Part shown: positions 35,148-42,826 of the stretch, piece by piece
How positions within the stretch are numbered: the first letter of the stretch is position 1
Layout of the letters: the number at the start of each line of letters is the position of its first letter
Assembly: GCF_000429165.1 (NCBI RefSeq)
Contig: NZ_AUBI01000006.1
Coordinates: 186,001-250,000, forward strand
Length of the DNA: 64,000 nucleotides
Reading direction: 5' to 3'
From: Acetobacter nitrogenifigens DSM 23921 = NBRC 105050
Lineage (GTDB): Bacteria > Pseudomonadota > Alphaproteobacteria > Acetobacterales > Acetobacteraceae
Notes under the pieces: generated by a model
Told to the model about the DNA's origin: nothing
The model's database searches: none
What the model saw: the letters and a program-made list of their open reading frames with translations, nothing else
Made by a program: the position numbers and the translations under genes

Positions 35148-37484
35148 ATGGCGCGACGCACATGCGTACGTTTGCTTTTGTTGGCGACGACCTGCGTGAC
35201 GGTGATTCACGTTGGTCATGCTCGCGCCGAAGATGTTGTCAGCCCGCTGCAGGACCGCGAGGAACGCATTACCGTCAAGGGCGGGACGGCCAGTGCGAAT
35301 GGGGTGACCAACACCACGCCCGGTGGTGGGATGATGCCACGCCAGACTGCGGCGAAGGCCATCAGCGGCGTCAGTCGGGACTTTATCGCGAAACAATCGC
35401 CGACCACGAATGCCTTGACGATGCTGAAAGCGATGCCTGGCGTAATCGTGGCGAGCGTCGATCCGCTTGGGACCTCGGATCGCATGAATGTCTCAATTCG
35501 TGGGCTCAATCAAACGGAGATAGGGACGACATTCGAAGGAATGCCTGTCGGAGACAAGCTGTATTATAGCCCATTCACTTCGGAATGGTCGGACACGGAA
35601 AATCTGGGCTTCGTGGACGTCGCTCAGGGCGCGCCTGATATAAGCGCGCCTGTGTATAACTCGGTCGGAGGTCAAATCAACGCCGGTTTGCGTAATCCGT
35701 CGGACCATTTTGGCGGCCTCGTGGACGTGGCTGGCGGCACAAAGGCGGTCAATCGGGAATTTCTGCGCGTTGATACGGGCTTGATTGGCAAGACTGGGAC
35801 CAAGGGATACATCTCGTTCTCCCACTCTGGCAATGATAACTGGCGCGGCACAGGTGGGCAGACACGTTATCACGTCGATGCAAGAGCGGTGAAGGAATGG
35901 GGCGACGATAATAGAATAGCGCCTTTTCTGTCCTGGAATCTTGTGCAGGCTGACCTGTTCACAAACCCGACTCTGGCGCAGTGGAACCAGTATAAGGATT
36001 CATATAACTACTCAGGGACATACAGCTTCGGGAATACGGCCTACCAGAAATTCCACTTTTATCGCCGGCAGACCGTCATGCTGGCGGCGCCGTCCAGATT
36101 TTCGCTGACGCCGAACCTCAAGCTGTCGGTCACGCCGTACTTCATGTACACGCATGGCATTATCAATGGAGCGTCTGTTCTGAACGATAGCAGTGTCTTT
36201 TACGGAAATCAGGCGGCCGGACCGTTGAATTTGCCTTATAGCGTCAACGGAAAAACTACAGTCGAGAATGTTGACCCCTATACGCAATTTTCAGCGGGGC
36301 AGAATGCCTATCTGACCTGGACGCAGGGGCGCAATACGCTACAATTTGGCTACTGGTATGATTATTTCGACCACAACGAGGCGTCGTCCTACTCAGTCGC
36401 CGATTTCTCAGGCAATGTTCGCAACTCGTACGGCCACACTCCGGTTCTGACATCTGGCGGCGATGTTCTGCGGTCATTTGACGGTCATATCATTCAGCAG
36501 ATAAATGCACTTTTTATCAGCGACACGATGAAATTTTTCCACGACAGATTGACGCTGAACGCCGGCTTCAAGGAAGTTATGGTGTCGCGCAGCGCGACCA
36601 GCATGTTGCCTGGCTCCACGTATGCGGTAACGGCGAATGACGCAGTGCCGTTACCCCAGTTTTCGGCGAGTTATAAAATTACGCAGAATGATCAGGTCTA
36701 TATCAACGGTAGTACAGCTTTTCGTGAACCCGCCTCCATTAACTCATATGTCGATATCTTCAATTCCTCCACGGGAAAGATGTCCAGTACGCATAGTTCG
36801 AATCTGAAGCCGGAATATTCAATATCCGAGGAAATCGGCTATAGGCATTACGGATTGGTGAATGCGTCTGTCGCTTTCTTCAATTACAACTTTACAAACC
36901 GTCAGGTTTCAACCAGCGCATTGGTCAACGGCACCCCGGAGACTTCGTCTCTGAACGCGGGGGGGCAGACTTCGCGAGGCGTTCAGGCGGAGGTTGGGCT
37001 GCGCCCGTGGCGGCATTTCAGTCCGTATGTGTCGGGGCAGTATTTACATGCGACGATTGACAACAATTTCGCCGTCAGTGGCGATTTGCTTCCGACCAAG
37101 GGGAAAACGGCTGTTCTTAGCCCAAAATTTTCTGGGTCAATAGGACTTTCCTACGACGATGGCTCGATGTTCGGCAACTTCGCGCTGACCTATGTCGGGT
37201 CGCAATACACCACATTCATGAACGATCAGCATATTCCAGGTTACGAGACGGCGAACATGACCCTCGGGTATCGCTTCAAGACGGTGGGGCCGGCGAAGCA
37301 TCCGCAGATACAGCTAAATCTTATTAATATAGGCAATGAGAAATACCTCTCTGGTGCTTACGGAGTGACGCCTAACGCGCGAACGACGCGTGGTGTGTAC
37401 GGCACAAGCCTGTCCGGGAGCAGCCCGACCTACTACGTCGGCGCCGGTTTCGCCGCTGTGGTTTCGCTGAGTTCCGGTTTCTGA
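35148..37484 (+). CDS. TonB-dependent outer-membrane receptor (1)
   Basis: 778 residues: a signal peptide (ending near GHARA), a TonB-box-like EERITVKG, a plug domain (about 65-190, with MLKAMPGVIVASVDP and RMNVSIRGLNQTEIG), then a beta-barrel ending in a terminal Phe. It imports a ligand across the outer membrane using TonB energy. AGGAG lies 10 bases before the ATG. It has its own promoter region (34990-35147, with CGCAATTGCG palindrome) after the racemase operon. Receptors of this kind carry siderophores, chelates or large solutes; the ligand cannot be told. Confidence 0.92.
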   Translation: MARRTCVRLLLLATTCVTVIHVGHARAEDVVSPLQDREERITVKGGTASANGVTNTTPGGGMMPRQTAAKAISGVSRDFIAKQSPTTNALTMLKAMPGVIVASVDPLGTSDRMNVSIRGLNQTEIGTTFEGMPVGDKLYYSPFTSEWSDTENLGFVDVAQGAPDISAPVYNSVGGQINAGLRNPSDHFGGLVDVAGGTKAVNREFLRVDTGLIGKTGTKGYISFSHSGNDNWRGTGGQTRYHVDARAVKEWGDDNRIAPFLSWNLVQADLFTNPTLAQWNQYKDSYNYSGTYSFGNTAYQKFHFYRRQTVMLAAPSRFSLTPNLKLSVTPYFMYTHGIINGASVLNDSSVFYGNQAAGPLNLPYSVNGKTTVENVDPYTQFSAGQNAYLTWTQGRNTLQFGYWYDYFDHNEASSYSVADFSGNVRNSYGHTPVLTSGGDVLRSFDGHIIQQINALFISDTMKFFHDRLTLNAGFKEVMVSRSATSMLPGSTYAVTANDAVPLPQFSASYKITQNDQVYINGSTAFREPASINSYVDIFNSSTGKMSSTHSSNLKPEYSISEEIGYRHYGLVNASVAFFNYNFTNRQVSTSALVNGTPETSSLNAGGQTSRGVQAEVGLRPWRHFSPYVSGQYLHATIDNNFAVSGDLLPTKGKTAVLSPKFSGSIGLSYDDGSMFGNFALTYVGSQYTTFMNDQHIPGYETANMTLGYRFKTVGPAKHPQIQLNLINIGNEKYLSGAYGVTPNARTTRGVYGTSLSGSSPTYYVGAGFAAVVSLSSGF

Positions 37485-37610
37485 TTCCGTTTTGGAAATA
37501 TCGACAGGAGGGGGTGGCCACGTGCAGTGCGGATCCTGCGCGTCCGACGCCATCGCAACCACCGGCTTGCCATCAGTGTTTCTTGCCGCGGGCAGGGCGG
37601 TCTCTTATAT

Positions 37611-37626
37611 GGAAACATATGTTTCC
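37611..37626. promoter_or_regulatory. Perfect palindromic operator upstream of the IadA-like gene
   Basis: GGAAACATATGTTTCC is a fully symmetric 16-mer ending 17 bases before the start codon. Its core GAAAC-N4-GTTTC recurs upstream of the Pot-type binding-protein gene (38859) and the second TonB receptor (42702). Its closeness to the start suggests repression. Confidence 0.7.
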
Positions 37627-37643
37627 TTTAAATTGAGGGCGAT

Positions 37644-38825
37644 ATGCCGCAATCGCATGTGGAGCCAGAACGGCTGACCGTGCTTCGGGTCGAAGAACTT
37701 TGGTCTCCGTCTTCGTTGGGTGCACAGGATGTCGTGATTCAACGAGACCGGATTGTAGCCGTTCTTCCCGACGCGAGCGGCCTGCTGCGGTTGTTTGGTG
37801 GGCCGCAGCCACGCGAATTGCAGGCTGCCCGCGCGATCCCGGGCTTGATCGACCTGCATATGCATCTTCTTGGTGGTGGGGACGGGGACGGTCTCCTTGG
37901 CCGGATGCCGGAGATGTCTGCGTCGGCGCTGTTCGCCGACGGCGTGACGACGGTCGCGACGCTGCTCGGTGTCGACACGCGTTTCAAGACGCTGGCGGGA
38001 TTGTTGAACAAGGCCGAGGGCGAGGCGGCGGCAGGTTTGACTTGCTTCGCTTACACCGGCGGCATGGGCGCCGAGCCGCCTTCAATCCTTGGCGATCACG
38101 TCAGCGACGTGGCGTTGTTTGCGCGGGTGATTGGAGCGAAGGCGGCGATTGCCGATCCGCTATACGACACCCAAGTGATCGCGCTTGAGGCGCTGGCGAC
38201 CCAGATGCGGCAGGCGCGAGCGCTGACTGGCAAGCCCTCCATCCTGCATCTGCATGTAGGGCGCGGATATGAGGGGTTGGAGCCTCTGTTCCGGCTCTGC
38301 GACCGGACGGGCCTGCCGCCCGGACAGGCTGCGCCGACGCATGTCAATAGAGCGGCGGCGGTGTCGCCGGCGTTCCGGCAAGGGCTGGACTGGGCGAGGC
38401 AGGGCGGCGTTATCGACTTCACCTGCTGTCTGGGGCCGCAGGATGGAAGTCCAGTTGGAATGGATCCGGTTCGTGCAGTGCTGGAGGCTCTGGATGCTGG
38501 CATTCCATCTGATCGCCTGACCCTGTCGTCGGACGCCGGAGTTGCGGTTCCAGACGGGAGCGGCGGATTTCGGCAAGTTTCGGGGGGCGTTCTGATGCGC
38601 GATGTCCGGCGGTTGATCGCGGCTGGACTTTCTTGCGAGACTGCCTTGGCGTTGGTGACCTGTAATCCGGCGGCGCGTCTGGGAATATCGGGCCGGAAAG
38701 GTCGCATCGCGGCTGGGTTCGACGCCGATATCGTATGTCTGGACGACAGTGGCGTGGTGACGCAAGTCCTCGCGGGCGGCGTGGTCCGTTTCACGCGAAC
38801 CTGCGACGATATGACGCCGGAATGA
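37644..38825 (+). CDS. Isoaspartyl dipeptidase-like amidohydrolase
   Basis: 393 residues, close to the 390 of E. coli IadA. The metal site is LHMHLLGGG (His72, His74), HLHVGRG, PTHVNR and SSDAGV. The bridging carbamylated lysine is probably in VIGAKAAIADP, the counterpart of VIGVK in IadA. IadA releases amino acids from beta-aspartyl dipeptides; this paralogue may act on an isoaspartyl or related linkage in an imported compound. GAGGG precedes the ATG. It lies between the first TonB receptor and a Pot-type transporter and has its own palindromic operator. Confidence 0.83.
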   Translation: MPQSHVEPERLTVLRVEELWSPSSLGAQDVVIQRDRIVAVLPDASGLLRLFGGPQPRELQAARAIPGLIDLHMHLLGGGDGDGLLGRMPEMSASALFADGVTTVATLLGVDTRFKTLAGLLNKAEGEAAAGLTCFAYTGGMGAEPPSILGDHVSDVALFARVIGAKAAIADPLYDTQVIALEALATQMRQARALTGKPSILHLHVGRGYEGLEPLFRLCDRTGLPPGQAAPTHVNRAAAVSPAFRQGLDWARQGGVIDFTCCLGPQDGSPVGMDPVRAVLEALDAGIPSDRLTLSSDAGVAVPDGSGGFRQVSGGVLMRDVRRLIAAGLSCETALALVTCNPAARLGISGRKGRIAAGFDADIVCLDDSGVVTQVLAGGVVRFTRTCDDMTPE

Positions 38826-38858
38826 TTGACACGCAAAGCCGTTGCTCGGTAGTGTTTA

Positions 38859-38872
38859 GAACCTTTAGTTTC
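38859..38872. promoter_or_regulatory. Imperfect copy of the GAAAC-N4-GTTTC operator
   Basis: GAACCTTTAGTTTC differs from the shared core at one base. It lies 17 bases before the start of the binding-protein gene, and a further GAAAC half-site follows at 38880-38884. Its placement matches the copy before the IadA-like gene. Confidence 0.5.
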
Positions 38873-38889
38873 CCAATGAGAAACATTCT

Positions 38890-39936
38890 GTGGAATCCGC
38901 CCGCGTGTTCAGGTCGACATCGCTGGGGCGCCGCGCTGTCCTGACAGGGCTCGGCGCGGCGTCTGTCGCGCGGCCACGTTTCGGCGTAGCGCGCGGGCTG
39001 GATCCTGTTGTGGTCATGATGTTCGGATCGAGTTGGGAACGGGTGTTCAAGCCTCTGGCGCCGCTTTTCCGCGACAGGGCAGGGGTGGAGATCGTTCCGG
39101 TTCTGGAGAGTAGCGCCATGGAGGGGTTGGCGCGGCTTCAGGCGTCACGGCTGGATCTGGATGTAGATGTCTGGTTTACCAGCGAGACCGTCGCTAGCCG
39201 GGCGGCTGCGGACACGGCTCTGTTCGGCGAGATCGACGTTGGCCTGATTCCCGCACTCGCGCGGTGCGAGACCGTTGGGCGGACGGAACGCTTCATCCCC
39301 TATTGGTCGTTTCCGGTCGGGATCGTCTATCGGACCGATCTCGTGCCCGGTGGGCGGATCGAAAACTGGGAGCAGTTTTTTTCACAGGCGTTTTCGGACG
39401 AGATCGCCGTAGCCGCGCCTACGCTCTATCCCGGTTGCTCCGTGCTGGTCGTCACGATGCTGGAGGGAGGCATTTTGCCTGACGTCGACTCTGGTATGCG
39501 GTTTCTTAGGAAAATCCGCGACCAGGTGGCGATCTTTAACTCTTCCGACACGCTGGCCCGACGGTCTCTGGCGCGCGGCGATATCTGGGCGATGATGGGT
39601 TCGCCTTCGGCCCTCAAGGAACTGCATGACGCAGGCGCGCCCGTGGCGATGGCATGCCCGTCGCCGACGCCGCTGGTCGTTGAGGGCATGATGATGTTGA
39701 GCGGACGTCGCCAGGACGCGGCTCTGCGTTTCATCGATCTGGCGTTGGGGCGGGATGTGCAGTCCCGGATGACCGACGTTTACAATCTGCTCCCGGTGAA
39801 TCGCGACGTGGCCTTGCCAAATCTTCTCAAATCGATCGCAGCGCAACGGGAAACGTTTATCCATCCTGACGCGGGAATGGTCAGTCGTCATCTCCAGCTA
39901 TGGACCGACCGGTTCAATGACGCCATCAATGATTGA
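38890..39936 (+). CDS. Pot/Afu-type ABC transporter binding protein
   Basis: 348 residues from a GTG. STSLGRRAVLTGLGAASVARP near 10-30 looks like a twin-arginine signal. The mature domain is an extracellular solute-binding protein of the spermidine/putrescine-iron(III) type, with WYS-like FIPYWSFPVGIVYRTDL, VAIFNSSD and VEGMMMLSGRRQDAALRFIDL. Such proteins bind polyamines, phosphonates, iron chelates or opines. It is the first gene of a four-gene operon; the ATPase gene overlaps its end. Confidence 0.86.
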   Translation: MESARVFRSTSLGRRAVLTGLGAASVARPRFGVARGLDPVVVMMFGSSWERVFKPLAPLFRDRAGVEIVPVLESSAMEGLARLQASRLDLDVDVWFTSETVASRAAADTALFGEIDVGLIPALARCETVGRTERFIPYWSFPVGIVYRTDLVPGGRIENWEQFFSQAFSDEIAVAAPTLYPGCSVLVVTMLEGGILPDVDSGMRFLRKIRDQVAIFNSSDTLARRSLARGDIWAMMGSPSALKELHDAGAPVAMACPSPTPLVVEGMMMLSGRRQDAALRFIDLALGRDVQSRMTDVYNLLPVNRDVALPNLLKSIAAQRETFIHPDAGMVSRHLQLWTDRFNDAIND

Positions 39937-40999
39937 TTCCCCGAGCGAACCCGGCGCCAGTCTGCAGATATGCGGGCTGAAGAAAAGTTATGGCGACGTC
40001 GCCGTCCTGCATGGGATCGATTTGAGTGTGGCCCCCGGCGAAGTCCTGTCGCTGCTGGGGGAGTCTGGGTGTGGAAAGACGACCGTGCTGCAATCGATCT
40101 CGGGTTTCGTCAAACCTGATAGCGGGGACATTCTTTTCGACGGTCGTTCAATTCTCGCAGTTCCGCCCGAGCGACGGCGGGCTGCCATGTTGTTTCAAGG
40201 GTACGCCCTGTTCCCGCATATGTCCGTGCAAGACAACGTGGGGTTTGGATTGCGCATGGCGCGCATGCCGCGTGAGGAGGCCGAGCGCGCTGTTGCGGAC
40301 GTTTTGAAGCGCGTGCGGATCGGCGATCTTGCCGAGCGTCGTCCTGCACAGCTTTCGGGTGGGCAGAAGCAGCGCGTCGCCCTGGCGCGCGCCATCGTGA
40401 CGCGGCCACGCATGATGCTGCTTGACGAGCCGCTGGGCGCACTGGATCAGGGATTGCGCGAGGAAATGCAGGCGGAAATCTTGCGGCTTCAGCGCGCGGC
40501 GCAGTTGACCATGGTCGTCGTGACGCATGATCGGGCTGAGGCATTGACCCTGTCCGATCGCATTGCGGTGCTTAAGATGGGGAGGATCGAGCAAATTGGA
40601 GCGCCGATGGAGATTTTCGATCGCCCCGCGACGCGCTATGTGGCTCGGTTCATGGGGGTCGAAAACCTGTTGACCGTCGTGGTCGATGACCGCGGCGTAG
40701 TTGCTCTGGGCGGGGCTGTCATTGAAGGGGTGCGCGCGGAACCGGGGAGGCGTGCGCTTGCGATCCGCGCGGCGTTCGTTCGGGTGTCGCGCGCTTCGAT
40801 AGGGCCGGAGGCTGTGGTGACGGAGTGTCGGCCCGTCGGCGCGCATATGCGGATAGCCGCAGTTCTGTCGTCTGGCGAGATGGTGGTGGCTGAGGTCACA
40901 CGACGTGACGGCGCGTATCTTCCGGCAATCGGCGCACGCGTCAGTCTGCTGTTTCCGCCAGCCAATTGCGTCATTCTTCCCGCGGATGACGGATGTTGA
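39917..40999 (+). CDS. Pot-type ABC transporter ATPase
   Basis: 360 residues: an ATPase domain with Walker A GESGCGKTTV, signature LSGGQKQRVALARAI, Walker B MMLLDEPLGALD and switch HDRAEAL, then a C-terminal TOBE regulatory domain (about 280-355). This is the PotA/FbpC layout. The ATG at 39917 overlaps the upstream gene by 20 bases; an ATG at 39929 is also in frame. It powers the two permeases that follow. Confidence 0.93.
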   Translation: MTPSMIDSPSEPGASLQICGLKKSYGDVAVLHGIDLSVAPGEVLSLLGESGCGKTTVLQSISGFVKPDSGDILFDGRSILAVPPERRRAAMLFQGYALFPHMSVQDNVGFGLRMARMPREEAERAVADVLKRVRIGDLAERRPAQLSGGQKQRVALARAIVTRPRMMLLDEPLGALDQGLREEMQAEILRLQRAAQLTMVVVTHDRAEALTLSDRIAVLKMGRIEQIGAPMEIFDRPATRYVARFMGVENLLTVVVDDRGVVALGGAVIEGVRAEPGRRALAIRAAFVRVSRASIGPEAVVTECRPVGAHMRIAAVLSSGEMVVAEVTRRDGAYLPAIGARVSLLFPPANCVILPADDGC

Positions 41000-41841
41000 C
41001 GGGGCGGCGTTTGTCAGCGAGGGCGCTCCTGTGGGTTCCCGCCGTGACTATGTCTGCAATGATTGTGGCGGTCCTGATTGTCCTGCTCGACTATAGTCTT
41101 GGATACGTATCTGTCTCTGCCGATGCTGGTGGATCGCGTTTTGCGCTTTATCGCGCCCTGCTATCGTCGTCGTCCTTCCATCGCACGATCATGGAAACGC
41201 TCTGGCTGGCTGGAATTGTGACGGCTCTATGTAACGTAATGGGTTTTCCGTTGGCGCGGGCGATTTTATTGACTCCGTCGCCCAGTTTGCGTCGGAGCGT
41301 GCTGCTGGGTCTGTTCGCGGTGCTGATGTCCGGAGCGGTGACGCGCGGCTATGCATGGATGCTGATTCTGGATAAGCGAGGTCTGCTGAACGCAGCTCTG
41401 GTCGCGTTACATTGTCCGCCTGCTCGGCTGAACAATAGCATGGGCGCGGTGGTCGTGACCATGACAAGTGTGACGTTGCCGTTCTATGTCCTGACATTAT
41501 TTGGAGCATTGAAGAATGTGACTCCAGAAATTGAGCGCGCGGCGGCAAATCTTGGCGCAACGTCGTGGCAGCGCCTGCGGCATGTCGTTCTTCCTTTGGC
41601 GGCGCCGGGATTGGTCGCCGCCAATACGGTCTGTTTCTCGTTGTCGCTGGGAGCATTCTTGTATCCCGAACTGTTGGGCGGCGGTCGGGTTCGCGTGCTC
41701 GCGACGGCGATTTACGAAGATGTCCAGACAGCCTATGACGTGCCGCGCGCGGCTGCGATGTCGGTGCTGTTTCTGAGCGTCGCATTGTTGTTGCGTAGTT
41801 TGCTCGCTGTATCGGCCCGGTGGGCCGGAGACGGGCGGTGA
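40993..41841 (+). CDS. Pot-type ABC transporter permease (PotB-like)
   Basis: 282 residues with about six membrane segments. The EAA loop is IERAAANLGATSWQRLRHVVLPLAAPGL, characteristic of spermidine/putrescine and iron(III) importers. It overlaps the ATPase stop by 7 bases. It pairs with the second permease downstream. Confidence 0.9.
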   Translation: MLTGRRLSARALLWVPAVTMSAMIVAVLIVLLDYSLGYVSVSADAGGSRFALYRALLSSSSFHRTIMETLWLAGIVTALCNVMGFPLARAILLTPSPSLRRSVLLGLFAVLMSGAVTRGYAWMLILDKRGLLNAALVALHCPPARLNNSMGAVVVTMTSVTLPFYVLTLFGALKNVTPEIERAAANLGATSWQRLRHVVLPLAAPGLVAANTVCFSLSLGAFLYPELLGGGRVRVLATAIYEDVQTAYDVPRAAAMSVLFLSVALLLRSLLAVSARWAGDGR

Positions 41842-42647
41842 AGGCGTTGCTGGCTCATCTTGGTCACGCGCATTCATGGCGACATATAACGGCTGTTTTG
41901 GCTTTGATACAGATTGGCGCGCCAATTCTGGTTATCGTCGGATCCGCATTTAGCAAAAACGCCTATGGCCTGTTTTCGGGAGGTGTCACGTTGCTGTGGT
42001 TTGACCGCCTGTTTGCAACGCGGTCATTGTTGACGGCGTTCGCGACAAGCGTCGAGATCGCTCTCGCCACCACTGGCGTCGCGTTGTGCGTGGCCCTGCC
42101 GACAGCTATAGCGGCCGTACGCGTTCGCTTTCCGGGGCGGTCAGTCGTTTTGTGGTTGCTGGGTCTGCCGATGTTGCTTCCTGGCGTTGTGGTCGGTTTG
42201 GCCGGGTTGTCAACATTGCTGCGGTTCGGCGTCGCTGCGCGGACGGGTCCGATGGTGCTTGTACTAACCAGCGTGATGACGCCGTTGATGCTGCGACCAA
42301 TGGTTGCAGCGCTACAGCAGGTGGACGCCAATCAGGAGGCTGCGGCGCGTAATCTCGGTGCGACGCCCTTGCGTGCGTTCCAGCTGGTCACCGTACCCCA
42401 GATCCTGCCCGCCATGGTGGCGGCGTCATTGTTCTGTTTCGTGGAGACGCTGGACAATTTCGCGATCACGGCCTTTCTGAGTAATATGCATGCGACGACT
42501 CTTCCGGTGGAAACGTATGATTACATAAGAGATTTTGACGACCCTGTGGTGTCGGCTCTGTCGACCGCCCTGACTTTGTTGGGTTTGGCGTTCGCTGTAG
42601 CGTTGGATCGCGTCATTTCCATAGAGCGTTTCGTAGATGCCTCATGA
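41838..42647 (+). CDS. Pot-type ABC transporter permease (PotC-like)
   Basis: About 269 residues and six membrane segments. The EAA loop is NQEAAARNLGATPLRAFQLVTVPQILPAMVAA. The GTG at 41838 overlaps the previous stop and has GGAG seven bases upstream; a GTG at 41820 is the alternative. It closes the operon, which is followed by a good terminator. Confidence 0.9.
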   Translation: MKALLAHLGHAHSWRHITAVLALIQIGAPILVIVGSAFSKNAYGLFSGGVTLLWFDRLFATRSLLTAFATSVEIALATTGVALCVALPTAIAAVRVRFPGRSVVLWLLGLPMLLPGVVVGLAGLSTLLRFGVAARTGPMVLVLTSVMTPLMLRPMVAALQQVDANQEAAARNLGATPLRAFQLVTVPQILPAMVAASLFCFVETLDNFAITAFLSNMHATTLPVETYDYIRDFDDPVVSALSTALTLLGLAFAVALDRVISIERFVDAS

Positions 42648-42651
42648 CGCC

Positions 42652-42688
42652 GGCGCCTATCAGTCTGTGTGATAGATGCGCCGTTTTT
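42652..42688 (+). terminator. Rho-independent terminator of the Pot-type operon
   Basis: GGCGC-C-TATCA pairs with TGATA-GAT-GCGCC around a 7-base loop, giving ten base pairs with a small internal bulge, and GTTTTTG follows. It lies 4 bases after the last permease stop. Confidence 0.75.
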
Positions 42689-42701
42689 GTGATATAAATT
42701 A

Positions 42702-42715
42702 GAAACTTTTGTTTC
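42702..42715. promoter_or_regulatory. GAAAC-N4-GTTTC operator upstream of TonB receptor 2
   Basis: GAAACTTTTGTTTC keeps both half-sites of the shared motif. It lies about 110 bases before the receptor start, in the AT-rich promoter region directly after the terminator. Confidence 0.55.
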
Positions 42716-42826
42716 CTGTATGTCGTCGTTTATGCAATGATCCGATATAGAAACAAAGCCGACGTTGAGGCGATGAGCCGACGATAATGCGTCGCGCTGC
42801 TCCAATATTGTTTGAAGAGACATCGA

